Numbered from the stretch's first letter, positions 15,110-25,436 are shown. The stretch: DNA of 64,000 bases from ASV31 sp965229765 (GCA_965229765.1 CBDDJT010000003.1:434001-498000), one strand, 5' to 3'. Translations and numbers: made by a program. The notes: generated from the sequence alone by a model not told the origin.

Positions 15110-16564
15110 TCAGATGCGCTGTCCTTCCTCGCCGGGCGGCGGAGTGTGCGTCACCCCGCCTTCGGCGACAATGGCCGCCATGCCGCCCAGTTCCTCAAGA
15201 CGCTTGCGCTGATCGGCCTTGGCCCGCTGATCGGTCTCTTCCGGGTTCATGAGCTTTCGAAGATCCCTCTCGAACCCGGACAGGACCTCGGCATAAGCCG
15301 GATCATCCGACAAGTCGCGCAGCTCCTCGGGATCGGCATCCAGATCGAACAGTTCCGCTCCGTATCCGGTGTAATGGATGTACTTGAACCGCCCCTGCCG
15401 AAGCATCATCAGGCCCGTTGGAGCGCAAGACGCGTGATACTCTGCAAAGACCTGTCGCGTATCATCGTAGGGTTCGCCTGCGATCTGCACCATTGACCGG
15501 CCGGGAAGCGACCTGTCCGCGTCCGTCAGCGCGACCCCCACGACATCAAGCACGGTCTGATAGGCATCGACCAGCCCGACGGGTGTCTCGCAGACGCCCC
15601 CCTTTGCGAGCCCCGGTCCGGCAAGGATCAGCGGCACGCGCGCAGATTCCTCGTACATGTTGGACTTTCCCCAAAGGCTGCGCGCGCCCATGTTGTCGCC
15701 GTGATCGGACAGGAACATCACGACCGTATCGTCCGCCTGACCGCTGGCCTCCAGTGCTGCCAGAACGCGCCCGACATTCTCGTCAGCAAAGCTGCACAAC
15801 GCATAGTAGTGCAAGAGCGCGCGGCGCCGGTGATCGTCATCCTTGAAGTAATCGTCAAAGTTGTAGCCAAAGGTCAGTTTCTTCCACCAAGGTGCGATCG
15901 CGGGGCTTCGGGTCAATGGCTTGTTCGCCAACACCACCTCGGACGGATCGTACAGGTCGATGTACTTCTGCGGCACCGTGAAGGGAAAATGCGGGGCGAT
16001 GAAGGACGAGAAACAGACCCAGGGTTTTTCGCCCTGGTCGCCCAACCTGGTCCGGAACCAGTCTTCGGTCAGGGAGCAGATCTTCTTGTCGTAGCGGGTG
16101 TATTGGCTGTCCCCGACCGCCACTTCGGCTGCGACGGCGGCGCTTTGCGGGCGCGGCGGCGGCGTCTCACGCTCCAGCCCGAAAATGTCGCCGCCACCGT
16201 AGATGTGCATCGGAAGTATCTGTTCGTCGATGCCGGTGTCCACTACGTCATCCTTGTAGTGAAGCTTGCCGATTGTCGTGAACCGGTGTCCTGCCGCCTG
16301 AAGTCGGTGACCCCAGCCGGGCACCTTGCCGTCATATGCGAAGACATTGTCCCAATAGCCGGTCTGGTGCGGATACCGGCCCGTGGCGAAGGCCGCCCGG
16401 GCGGGCACGCAGATGGGCGAACTTGCATAGGCATTGGTGAACCTCACACCCTGCGCCGCCAGCCGGTCGATGTGCGGTGTCTTCACCACGGTGTTTCCGT
16501 AGCAGCCAACCGCCTGGGCGGCCATCTCGTCGACCATGATGATAAGAAGGTTCTGGGCTTTCAC
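15110..16564 (-). CDS. Sulfatase, cytoplasmic type (2 of 3)
   Basis: Formylglycine-dependent sulfatase, 484 residues. It shows QNLLIIMVDEM at the start, the signature CVPARAAFATGRYPHQTG (near residue 52), GKLHYK near 98 and FLSDHGDNMGARSLWGK near 278. The layout resembles choline-sulfatase-type enzymes, but it lacks a clear choline-sulfatase C-terminal tail. There is no signal peptide. Its start overlaps the stop of the next sulfatase gene upstream by 4 bp (coupled translation). It differs enough from its two neighbours that each may act on a different sulfate position or intermediate. Confidence 0.85.
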   Translation of the reverse strand: MKAQNLLIIMVDEMAAQAVGCYGNTVVKTPHIDRLAAQGVRFTNAYASSPICVPARAAFATGRYPHQTGYWDNVFAYDGKVPGWGHRLQAAGHRFTTIGKLHYKDDVVDTGIDEQILPMHIYGGGDIFGLERETPPPRPQSAAVAAEVAVGDSQYTRYDKKICSLTEDWFRTRLGDQGEKPWVCFSSFIAPHFPFTVPQKYIDLYDPSEVVLANKPLTRSPAIAPWWKKLTFGYNFDDYFKDDDHRRRALLHYYALCSFADENVGRVLAALEASGQADDTVVMFLSDHGDNMGARSLWGKSNMYEESARVPLILAGPGLAKGGVCETPVGLVDAYQTVLDVVGVALTDADRSLPGRSMVQIAGEPYDDTRQVFAEYHASCAPTGLMMLRQGRFKYIHYTGYGAELFDLDADPEELRDLSDDPAYAEVLSGFERDLRKLMNPEETDQRAKADQRKRLEELGGMAAIVAEGGVTHTPPPGEEGQRI

Positions 16565-18063
16565 TGGACTGGCTTCTCGTTCGGGACCACGAAGCCCAGA
16601 CGCGTATAGGCTTCCGGCGGCGCTTCGGTGCGTTGCATCAGGTTGATCATCTGCTCGATCAGCCGCGCTTCGGTTTCAGGATCGTCGAGCGGCGTCTGCT
16701 GCCTGGGGTCGGTGTACGTATCATAAAGCGCGGTGGTGGCGTCCTCGATCCGGGCGCCCTGCCCCTTTACCGGCGCGCGCCCCGCCGGCAAGCGCATGAC
16801 CGGAAAATCACCCAGAAACGCGAAGGGTTTGACCAAGGTGGCGCCTTCGAACTCGATCTCGGCGAAAAGGCCCTTCTGATGCGTCGGCATCAGCGTGTAT
16901 TCCCAAAGCTGCTCGGCCTCGAAGGTCTTTGGGTAGCGGAAATAGGTGTAGCGCCCGTCAGTGACGTTGGTCGCCGCGCCGAACCTGCCGAATAGCGCCG
17001 CCTCGTGCAACGTCTGATCCCTGCCCAGAAGCGGCAACAGCGACTTGCCCTCTACCGTCTTCGGGATCTTGCATCCATGCATGTCCAGAATTGTCGGCAT
17101 CAGGTCGATTGTCTGGGTCAGGGCGCTGCGCCGTTCGCCGGCCCTGTCTGCAAAGGCGGGATGATGGACGACCAGCGGGATGTGGCTGATCTCTTCGTAG
17201 AAGGGCATCCGGCTTTTGGCCCACCATTCGTGCTCGCCCAGCAGGAACCCGTGATCGGTGGTGACGACAAGTGCCGTGTCCTTCCAGAGATCATGCTGGT
17301 CGAAATAGTCGAGCAGCCTGCCCAGGTACCAGTCGCACATCGTCAGAAGCGCCGCGTAGTTGGCCCGCAGTTCAGCGATCTCCTCGGGGCTTTCATGCAC
17401 GCGCTCATAATGCGGCCAGTCAAGGATCGGTCCGTCGTAGTCCGAGGGGTAGAGCGATCTGAACCTCTCGGGCGCGATAAAGGGTTCGTGCGGATCGAAG
17501 CATTCAAGCTGCAGGAACCAGTCGTCGGCATCCCGGTTGAGATCGAGGAAATTGAAGGCCCGGTCGAAGCAACCCGCCAGCGAATGGTCCTGCTCTGTCT
17601 TCATGAAGGCGCGGTTCACCATACCCTGATGCCTGTCACGCTGCATCGGATGGTACTGCTCTGCCATGTCGGCCGGGGTATCGACCAGCGCATGATAGGG
17701 ATCCCAGGCCTGCCCGCGCAGGAACTCCCAGGTGGAAAAGCGGCTATGATAGGTCGCGCCGCCGTCGCTCCAGTAATGGTAGTGATCGGAAATCAGGTGA
17801 CTGTAGGTACCGGCCTTGCGCAGCACCTCGGCCAGCGAAACGTCAAAGGGTTCGAGCGGCCCCCATGATCTGTGCAGAAAGTTGTGCCGGCCTGTCTGCA
17901 TCTCGCGTCGTGCCGGCATACACGGCATGCTTCCGACATAGTGAGTATCGAAGGTCACGCCGCGCCGGGCCAGTCGCGCGAAGTTCGGCGTGATGCACGC
18001 GCCGCCGTAGCATTCCAGCGCGTGCCGGTTCACCGAATCGAACAGAACAAAAACGGTGCGCAT
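16561..18063 (-). CDS. Sulfatase, cytoplasmic type (3 of 3)
   Basis: Formylglycine-dependent sulfatase, 500 residues. It begins MRTVFVLFDSVNRHALECYGG; the signature reads CMPARREMQTGRHNF near residue 48, and TTDHGFLLGEHEWWAKS near 268 gives the second metal motif. An N-terminal DSVNRH pattern and the large insert with WSDGGATYH set it apart from the other two. It lacks a signal peptide. It starts 1 bp before the tctA stop, so it is co-transcribed with the TTT importer. The substrate is presumably a sulfated compound brought in by that importer. Confidence 0.85.
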   Translation of the reverse strand: MRTVFVLFDSVNRHALECYGGACITPNFARLARRGVTFDTHYVGSMPCMPARREMQTGRHNFLHRSWGPLEPFDVSLAEVLRKAGTYSHLISDHYHYWSDGGATYHSRFSTWEFLRGQAWDPYHALVDTPADMAEQYHPMQRDRHQGMVNRAFMKTEQDHSLAGCFDRAFNFLDLNRDADDWFLQLECFDPHEPFIAPERFRSLYPSDYDGPILDWPHYERVHESPEEIAELRANYAALLTMCDWYLGRLLDYFDQHDLWKDTALVVTTDHGFLLGEHEWWAKSRMPFYEEISHIPLVVHHPAFADRAGERRSALTQTIDLMPTILDMHGCKIPKTVEGKSLLPLLGRDQTLHEAALFGRFGAATNVTDGRYTYFRYPKTFEAEQLWEYTLMPTHQKGLFAEIEFEGATLVKPFAFLGDFPVMRLPAGRAPVKGQGARIEDATTALYDTYTDPRQQTPLDDPETEARLIEQMINLMQRTEAPPEAYTRLGFVVPNEKPVQ

Positions 18064-19566
18064 TCAGGCCCTCCGTTCCGTCGCGCGGCGCAGCAGCATC
18101 AGGAGAACCGGCAGAAGCAGCACCGCCGCGCTCAACCCCAGAAGCAGTGCGCTTATCGGGCGTTCGACAAAGATCATCGGGTCACCGCGCGACAGGAGCA
18201 TCGCTCGCTTCAGGTTGTCCTCCATCATCACCCCCAGCACGATCCCAAGAAGCATCGGAGCGGGCGAGAGTTTGGCCACCGACATCGCGAAACCGACAAG
18301 CGTGAAGACGAAGACGAGCATCAGATCGAATGCACTGTTGTTCACGCTGTAGACGCCAACGCACACCAGCATCAGGATGCAGGGATAGAGGTAGCGGTAG
18401 GGAATTGTCAGAATCCGGACCCAGACGCCGATCATGGGTATGTTCATGACCAGCAGCATCAGGTTTCCGATCCAGAAACTGGCCAGCAGGCCCCAGAAGA
18501 TCTCGGGGTTCTCGCTTATAAGCTGGGGTCCGGGCTGAACGCCGTGAATGAGAAGCGCGCCAAGCATCAGCGCCATGACCGCGTCCCCGGGAATACCCAG
18601 CGCCAGTGTCGGAATGAACGATCCCTGGGCCGCGGCGTTGTTGGCTGCCTCGGGTGCCGCGATCCCCTCGATTGCGCCTTTCCCGAAACGGCTTCGGTCC
18701 TTCGCCACGCGGTTTTCCACCCCATAGGCCACAAAGGCCGAGATCGTGGCCCCGGCACCCGGCAGGACGCCAAGAAAGGTGCCGATCGGCGCGCCGCGCG
18801 CCATCGGCTTCAGGGCCTGCCGCATGTCCTGCCACGAAGGCAGCAGTTCGCGGATGCGCAGGTCCTGCGCGGTGCCCCGCTCATGCTTCGGCCGGCTCAG
18901 GTTGGTGATGACCTCGGTCGCACCGAAGACGCCCATTGCGACCGCCACAAGCGTGATGCCGTCCGTCAGCTCGATATAGCCGAAGGTGAAGCGGAAGGTC
19001 GCCGTTGTGATATCCGTGCCCACGAGCCCGAGCACCAGCCCGACAACCACCATCGCGATCCCCTTGATCTGCGATCCGGGCGCCACGACAGAGGCGGTGA
19101 TAAGCCCGAAGACCATCAAGGAGAAATACTCGACCGATCCGAAATTCAGCGCGAAACCGGCGATCGCCGGAGAGAAGAAGGCGAGGCACAGGATCGCGAA
19201 ACAACTGCCGAAAAAGGACGCGGCGGTGGTTATGAAGATCGCGGGCCCCGCCTTTCCCTGCTTGCAGAGCGGGTAGCCGTCAAGCGCGGTTACCGCCGAT
19301 GACGGCGTCCCGGGCACATTCAGCAGGATCGACGTGATCGAGTTTCCGTACTGCGCCCCGTAATAGATCCCGGCCAGCATGATCAGCGCCTGACCCGGTT
19401 CAAGATAGAACGTCAGCGGCATCAGCATCGAAATCGCCGCCATCGAGCCGATGCCGGGCAGAACGCCGATCAACATGCCAACGGTCACGCCTGCAAGGCA
19501 ATAGGCCAGCGTCGAGAGTGCCAGGACTTCGCCAAAGCCAATGGCAAGATTGCTAAAGATCTCCAT
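18064..19566 (-). CDS. tctA: Tripartite tricarboxylate transporter large permease TctA
   Basis: Large 12-TM subunit of a TTT secondary importer in the inner membrane, 500 residues. The family blocks GVLPGIGSMAAISMLMPLTF near residue 36, YGNSITSILLNVPGTPSSAV near 73 and the repeated LPGAGATISAFVAYG near 262 are all present. The length is standard. Gene order tctC-tctB-tctA-sulfatases on one strand with tiny gaps marks one operon. The classical substrate is a carboxylate; linked sulfatases suggest a sulfated carboxylate or sugar acid here. Confidence 0.93.
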   Translation of the reverse strand: MEIFSNLAIGFGEVLALSTLAYCLAGVTVGMLIGVLPGIGSMAAISMLMPLTFYLEPGQALIMLAGIYYGAQYGNSITSILLNVPGTPSSAVTALDGYPLCKQGKAGPAIFITTAASFFGSCFAILCLAFFSPAIAGFALNFGSVEYFSLMVFGLITASVVAPGSQIKGIAMVVVGLVLGLVGTDITTATFRFTFGYIELTDGITLVAVAMGVFGATEVITNLSRPKHERGTAQDLRIRELLPSWQDMRQALKPMARGAPIGTFLGVLPGAGATISAFVAYGVENRVAKDRSRFGKGAIEGIAAPEAANNAAAQGSFIPTLALGIPGDAVMALMLGALLIHGVQPGPQLISENPEIFWGLLASFWIGNLMLLVMNIPMIGVWVRILTIPYRYLYPCILMLVCVGVYSVNNSAFDLMLVFVFTLVGFAMSVAKLSPAPMLLGIVLGVMMEDNLKRAMLLSRGDPMIFVERPISALLLGLSAAVLLLPVLLMLLRRATERRA

Positions 19567-19570
19567 CGCC

Positions 19571-20038
19571 CTAGCCCCAGAACATGGAAAACGGGATCGA
19601 CAGGAAGTTCATGAAGACCAGATAGACGAAGGCGAGGATGAAAACGTAGATCACCAGCAGGCTGCGCCATGTGTGCTCTGGATCGGCGGCACCGGAGATG
19701 AAGACAAGTGCCGCGGTTGCGATCACCAGACCCGCGGTTTCGACCAGCAGCGCGAAAGACAGCAGCGCGCCAAGGATCGTCAGGACGGGTCGCCACCTGA
19801 TGGCCGGTGCGGTCTCGTCCCCATCGGGATTTACGGCGGCGATCAGCACCCCGAAAACCATGGCCAGAATGCCAAGCCCGAAGGGCAATGCGCCGGGGCC
19901 AAGCCGAAAGACCTGACCAAGCCCGTACCCGTAGCCCTGATAGGCCACGTATACGCCGACCAGGATGAGCACGCCGCCGGCAATCCTGTTGCGACGGGTC
20001 AGGTTTGGAAGCTCACTGTCTTCAGCCTTGGTGTTCAT
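19571..20038 (-). CDS. tctB: Tripartite tricarboxylate transporter small subunit TctB
   Basis: Small membrane subunit of the TTT importer, 155 residues with four hydrophobic segments, starting NRIAGGVLILVGVYVAYQGY near residue 17 and containing GPGALPFGLGILAMVFG, typical of TctB. ATG 20038 is chosen because the family starts shortly before the first TM segment; the longer frame to 20077 adds an unrelated leader. It lies 4 bp upstream of tctA. Confidence 0.88.
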   Translation of the reverse strand: MNTKAEDSELPNLTRRNRIAGGVLILVGVYVAYQGYGYGLGQVFRLGPGALPFGLGILAMVFGVLIAAVNPDGDETAPAIRWRPVLTILGALLSFALLVETAGLVIATAALVFISGAADPEHTWRSLLVIYVFILAFVYLVFMNFLSIPFSMFWG

Positions 20039-20159
20039 GATGTCCTCGGAGATCAGCGAAACGGCCTTGCGCGCCAAACCAGAGAATGCACGTCGACAAC
20101 ACGTTCGAAAGCCCCGAATGCGGGCCAGGCGACCGAGGCCGCCCAGCCCGTTTCCAAGG

Positions 20160-21131
20160 TCAATCGAACGTCAGCCCGGCCTCTTGCACGACGTTCCGCC
20201 AACGCTCGACTTCCTGATGGCCAAAAGCGGTCTGCTCTTCGGGGGAATTGACCCAGGGTGTGGCGCCCACGTTCAGGAACAACTGAGCGGTTTCGGGCAT
20301 GTTCAGGACCTCGACAAGCGCGTCCGACAGCACCTTGACGATCTCGTCCGGGGTGTCCGACCGAACATACATCGCATGCCAGTTGTCCGCGGTCAGGCCG
20401 TCGTAGCCAAGCTCGATCATCGTGGGAACATCCGGGGCCGCCGGCGATCTTTCAGGGGTCGAAATGGCAAGCGCGGTCAGCGCGCCCGATTTGACATGCG
20501 GCAGTGCCGGAGGGATGCCAGCAAAGAAAAGCTGCACCTCGTTGGCGATCACGGCCTTGGTTGCGTTGCCGCCGCCGCGGTAGGGTACAACCGTCATCTG
20601 GATCCCCGCGCGCCGCGAGAATTCCTCGGTTGCAAGCTGCTGGATGGAACCGATCCCGGGTACCGAATAGAAGATGTCGCCCGCCTTTGCACGTTCTACG
20701 AAAGCGCCCATGTCGGGCGTTTCAAGGTCGTTGTTGACGACGAAGAGAAGCGGTACCGACGCGATCATGCCGACGCCGCGGAAGTCCTCGACAAAATTGT
20801 ATTCAAGGTCGTTGCGTGTCGTGGGCGTGATGGAATGCACGGCCGTCATGAGCATCAGGGAATAGCCGTCGGGATCGGCCTGGGCGACCTGCGTCGCGGC
20901 TATAGAGCCGTTCGCACCCTGCCGGTTTTCGACGACAACCGGCTGGCCAAGGACCTTGGCCATGCCTTCGGCAACGATGCGCCCCAATGTGTCGGGCGCG
21001 GACCCCGGCGTCGACCCGAGGACCAGCGTGACCGGCCTTTCCGGGAATTCGGCCATGGCCGGACCTGCGGCGATGGCAGCGCTCAATCCAAGTGCAATGG
21101 CAGCTGAGGTCAGGGCATTTCGCCAATTCAT
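20160..21131 (-). CDS. tctC: TTT periplasmic solute-binding protein TctC (Bug family)
   Basis: Periplasmic receptor of the TTT importer, 323 residues. The start at 21131 gives a clean Sec signal peptide (hydrophobic ALTSAAIALGLSAAIAAG, cleavage near AMA-EFPERPV). Mature Bug-family blocks follow: FPERPVTLVLGSTPGS, VVENRQGANGSIAATQVAQA and TVVPYRGGGNATKAVI. It is the first gene of the leftward tct-sulfatase operon and is divergent from a GntR regulator. Bug proteins bind carboxylated ligands; the exact one is unknown. Confidence 0.92.
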   Translation of the reverse strand: MNWRNALTSAAIALGLSAAIAAGPAMAEFPERPVTLVLGSTPGSAPDTLGRIVAEGMAKVLGQPVVVENRQGANGSIAATQVAQADPDGYSLMLMTAVHSITPTTRNDLEYNFVEDFRGVGMIASVPLLFVVNNDLETPDMGAFVERAKAGDIFYSVPGIGSIQQLATEEFSRRAGIQMTVVPYRGGGNATKAVIANEVQLFFAGIPPALPHVKSGALTALAISTPERSPAAPDVPTMIELGYDGLTADNWHAMYVRSDTPDEIVKVLSDALVEVLNMPETAQLFLNVGATPWVNSPEEQTAFGHQEVERWRNVVQEAGLTFD

Positions 21132-21200
21132 AGCAGATGTCACGTCTTTCCTCCCTTGTTGCGGCAGCGGGTGTCCCGATTGCGCGCTTGGCCGGCATGT

Positions 21201-21230
21201 TGGTATCCAGCCTTCAGATTTGGTATACCA
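21201..21230. promoter_or_regulatory. TGGTATACCA operator in the tctC-gntR gap
   Basis: TGGTATACCA (21221-21230) is a perfect palindrome and TGGTATCCA (21201-21209) a degenerate second copy, 20 bp apart. They lie between tctC (start 21131) and the divergent GntR gene (start 21313). The form TGGTATACCA is classical for FCD-type GntR regulators, so this is the likely operator of the adjacent regulator. Confidence 0.6.
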
Positions 21231-21312
21231 GAATTCCCTTTGGGACACAATGATGCTCGTGTAGGCTTATTGCATGCGCCGTCGCGTGGCGTAAAAAGGG
21301 AACTTGGCGGAT

Positions 21313-22002
21313 ATGGACACCCGGAGCAGCAGGCGCCTGACACAAACACCCAAAGTCGAGCACGGCGACACGCTGGCAAACGTTCTGCGCCGCCAGATCG
21401 CCGACGATATCCTTGAAGGCAGACGCGCGCCCGGGGCCCGTCTGGATGAGCGCTCGCTTGCCGAAGAGTACGGGGTTTCGCGCACGCCAGTCAGGGAAGC
21501 GCTGCAACAGCTTGTTTCTGCCGGTCTTGCCCAAAGCAAGCCGCGCGCTGGCGCAGTTGTCCAGGGTGTGGAACCCGGGCGCGTTTCGTCGCTGTGCGAG
21601 GCGTCCATTCTGCTTGAGTCACTCTGTGCGAAGCTCGCAGCGGTCAGGATCACGGCGGTAGAGCTGGGGCGGCTGCGGCGCATCCATGAGGCATGCGGAA
21701 CCTGCCACAGCACCGGGGACGTCGAGGGGTATGCGCTGGAGAACAGGAAGTTCCACAGCGCGATCATCTCGGCCACCCAGAATCAGGACCTTCAGGACAC
21801 TGTCGAATTCTGCCGGATGCGGATCGCCCCCTACCAAAGGGCTCCGTTCAAGTCCTCGGCACGACGGCAAGCCTCGCAGGAAGAACACGAAGAGATCATC
21901 TCGGCCCTCGAACGGGGGGACGCGGAGCTTGCGGAACGGGCAATGGCGGCACATCTGAGGGCCGCGGCGGTCGCCATCGACGAACAACTGCGCATATCAT
22001 GA
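21313..22002 (+). CDS. GntR-family regulator with FCD domain
   Basis: Transcription regulator, 229 residues from the ATG (an in-frame TTG at 21304 is possible; neither has an ideal SD). The winged helix RAPGARLDERSLAEEYGVSR followed by TPVREALQQLVSAG lies near residues 40-75. The FCD domain has ENRKFHSAIISATQNQ near 145 and a His-rich C-terminal helix (MAAHLRAAA). It is divergent from the tct-sulfatase operon with TGGTATACCA between them, so it very likely controls uptake and desulfation in response to the substrate or an acid derived from it. Confidence 0.88.
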   Translation: MDTRSSRRLTQTPKVEHGDTLANVLRRQIADDILEGRRAPGARLDERSLAEEYGVSRTPVREALQQLVSAGLAQSKPRAGAVVQGVEPGRVSSLCEASILLESLCAKLAAVRITAVELGRLRRIHEACGTCHSTGDVEGYALENRKFHSAIISATQNQDLQDTVEFCRMRIAPYQRAPFKSSARRQASQEEHEEIISALERGDAELAERAMAAHLRAAAVAIDEQLRIS

Positions 22003-22197
22003 CCGTGGGCCCGGACCAGACGGCCGACGGGAAGCGGACTTGATCCGTACCGTGCCGCTGGCTGCGACGAACCGGCAGAGGCCTGCGAACGCTGTCTGCG
22101 ACAGGCCCCGCAGGATTACCCGACAAGGCAGGCGGCTTCCGGCGGCCAATTCCAAGGAACCGGCAAGGCCCCGGGCCGCGTCCGCCCCCTCCCGGCG

Positions 22198-23121
22198 TCA
22201 GCCCTTGGCAAGCATCGCGTCGATCTCGGCCCGAGCCGGCATAGAGGGCGCGGTGCCCGGCCGGGTGACCGAGATAGAGGCGGTCGCGCAGCCAAAGCGC
22301 ACCGCGTCTATGGGGTCCATCCCCTCGGCAAGCGCAGTGGCCAGCCCGCCGTTGAAGGCATCCCCCGCACCCGTCGTCTCTACGACCGGCCCGGCGTTGA
22401 AGACCGGCACATGCACCGTTCGCGTCCCATCGTGATAGAGCGCGCCGTTCTCGCCCAGCGTCACGATGGCGGCGCCGACCCCGCGCGCCAGCAACGCGGT
22501 GGCGGCCTGCGTGGCCGTCTCGACGCTGGTGACCGCGATGCCGGTTATCCCCTCGGCTTCGCTTTCGTTGGGCGTGACGATGTCACAAAGTGCCAGCATC
22601 TCATCTGGTATCGCGGCGGCCGGCGCGGGGTTCAGAATCGTCCGAGCCCCGCCGGCGCGGGCAATCTCAAGCGCCCGATGCGCAGCCGCCATTGGCTGTT
22701 CCAGCTGAGTGACAAAGACCGAGGCTCGCCCGATCAGACCGGCCCGCGCCTCGACATCCTGTGCGGAAATGCGGCCCGCGGCGCCGGGCGATATGATGAT
22801 GGCGTTATTACCTGTGGCGTCCTCGACAAAGATGTAGGCCGCCCCTGTATAGCTTTCGTCATCAATGGTGATTTCAGGGGTCACGCCAGCCCGCGCCCAC
22901 GTGTCGCGGGCCATGTCGGCGAATGGATCGGCACCAAGACGGCTGATGAAATGCACCTCGCCGCCGGCCATTGCGGCGGCCACCGACTGGTTCGAGCCCT
23001 TGCCGCCGGGCCCGAGAACGAAGCTTTTTCCGAGAATCGTTTCGCCCATGCGCGGCTGACGCTCGGCGCGATAGGCGGTGTCGGCGACGAAGACGCCGAG
23101 GATGACGATCTTTCCGGCCAT
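22198..23121 (-). CDS. Ribokinase-like PfkB sugar kinase
   Basis: ATP-dependent sugar kinase of the PfkB/ribokinase family, 307 residues. The N-terminal GGKGSNQSVAAAMAGG near residue 40 and the C-terminal anion hole and base in TTGAGDAFNGGLA near 250 are intact. It is directly followed by an RbsD/FucU mutarotase gene 10 bp upstream in the same leftward unit. It could phosphorylate ribose or a related pentose or 6-deoxy sugar. A second PfkB kinase occurs at 36042-36935. Confidence 0.85.
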   Translation of the reverse strand: MAGKIVILGVFVADTAYRAERQPRMGETILGKSFVLGPGGKGSNQSVAAAMAGGEVHFISRLGADPFADMARDTWARAGVTPEITIDDESYTGAAYIFVEDATGNNAIIISPGAAGRISAQDVEARAGLIGRASVFVTQLEQPMAAAHRALEIARAGGARTILNPAPAAAIPDEMLALCDIVTPNESEAEGITGIAVTSVETATQAATALLARGVGAAIVTLGENGALYHDGTRTVHVPVFNAGPVVETTGAGDAFNGGLATALAEGMDPIDAVRFGCATASISVTRPGTAPSMPARAEIDAMLAKG

Positions 23122-23131
23122 GGTCCTGTCC

Positions 23132-23584
23132 TCACTCGTCGGGGGCGACGACGCCCTTGCGCAGGATGAAGCAGCCGTAGAACCGCCGCTCGCCGGTCTG
23201 GATCACGGCATAGGCCTGCTTGGCGCGGTCGTAGAAGTCGAAGCGCTCGATCCCGATCATCGGGCGGCTTGCGCCCTCGGCGCTGTCGATCTCGGCCTGC
23301 ACCTCGGCCTGGACGGGCGGCACGGTTGCGGGATCGCCGACAATCTCCATCCGTCCGGCGAAGTCATCCACGAAGGTATCCAGCGGCATGACCGACAGCA
23401 CCGCCTTGGCGACCTCGGCCGCGGTCATGTTGTCCATCCGCAGCAGATCGCCGTGCACCGTCTCACGTGCCACCGAATCCGAGGGGAAGTTCGTGTCCGC
23501 GATCACCAGTGCATCGCCGTGACCCATCGCGCGCAGCACGTAAAGCACATCCGCGTTCAGGCGCGGGTCCAGTCCCTTGAGCAT
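23132..23584 (-). CDS. RbsD/FucU-family sugar mutarotase (L-fucose mutarotase-like)
   Basis: Interconverts sugar anomers, 150 residues. MLKGLDPRLNADVLYVLRAMGHGDALVIADTNFP is shared with FucU (quoted here as two overlapping blocks, residues 1-17 and 18-34), with the catalytic His in MGHGD. FYDRAKQAYAVIQTGERRFY near 120 closes the active site. I set the start at 23584, since the longer open frame has no homologous leader. It supports L-fucose as a substrate of the region. It lies between a ribokinase-like gene and an SGNH hydrolase gene. Confidence 0.85.
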   Translation of the reverse strand: MLKGLDPRLNADVLYVLRAMGHGDALVIADTNFPSDSVARETVHGDLLRMDNMTAAEVAKAVLSVMPLDTFVDDFAGRMEIVGDPATVPPVQAEVQAEIDSAEGASRPMIGIERFDFYDRAKQAYAVIQTGERRFYGCFILRKGVVAPDE

Positions 23585-23657
23585 TCCATCCTCCCTTTCG
23601 GCCGTCCGGCGCGGCCCTTGCAGCCATTCCGCGCCAGATGGCGCGGCAAGGCAAGTG

Positions 23658-24299
23658 TCAATCCAGCAGCCCCGCCAAAGCCGCACCGATGGCCCGGCCA
23701 AGGACCGCGTGCGCCTCGGGCTCGAAATGGATGCCGTCGACGGGCGAGACGGCCACATGTGCCCCGGCGTCGAGAAAGGCTGCCCCCATGCGCCCGGCCA
23801 TCGCCGCCATCGCGGGCCCGACCTGGCGCGAGCGGGCTGCACCGCCTTCGAACATCCCGGCAAGGCAGCCGGTCTCCTCGATCGGCGGCGGCGCGACGAT
23901 CAGGATCTTCGGGCATCCAAGGTCCGGCCCGACGCCCGCGCCCCGGATGACCGTCGCCAGCCGCTCGACCGAGCGTGCCACGTCCATTGCCGTCACCGGG
24001 AAGCGCGCCTTCATGTCGTTCGTGCCCAGCATCAGCACCACGGCGTTGATCGGACGGTGGGTCTCAAGGATCGCGGGCAGGACCGCCAGCCCGTTCTTGT
24101 GCGCACCCTCTACCGGGTCATCGTGCAGCGTGGTGCGTCCGGGGTGACCCTCTTCGATGATGCGCGCGTCCACCGGCAGGAAGGCGGCGGCGTGACCGGT
24201 CCAGCGCATTTCGGGGCCGTATCGGCGGATGTCCTGCAAATGCCGCATGGGCACGGTGCCGTGGGTGTTGGAATCGCCGTATGCCAGGACGGTGCGCAC
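23658..24299 (-). CDS. SGNH/GDSL-family hydrolase
   Basis: Esterase or deacetylase-type hydrolase, 213 residues. Block I is YGDSNTHG (catalytic Ser), block III is LGTNDMK near residue 95 and block V is DGIHFEPEAH near 190 with Asp and His; all catalytic residues are present. GTG 24299 gives the usual MRTVLAYGDSN start; a TTG at 24311 overlapping the ABC-ATPase stop is the alternative. There is no signal peptide. In this sugar locus it may remove acetyl groups from imported sugars, which is inference from context. Confidence 0.8.
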   Translation of the reverse strand: MRTVLAYGDSNTHGTVPMRHLQDIRRYGPEMRWTGHAAAFLPVDARIIEEGHPGRTTLHDDPVEGAHKNGLAVLPAILETHRPINAVVLMLGTNDMKARFPVTAMDVARSVERLATVIRGAGVGPDLGCPKILIVAPPPIEETGCLAGMFEGGAARSRQVGPAMAAMAGRMGAAFLDAGAHVAVSPVDGIHFEPEAHAVLGRAIGAALAGLLD

Positions 24300-24303
24300 C
24301 CCG

Positions 24304-25365
<1,062 letters not shown>

Positions 25366-25436
25366 CCCGCACCGCCCGTCCAACCGCGTTGTCTCAACGA
25401 CTAGCCCAGCCGGCGGGGCCTGTCCACAACCTGACC

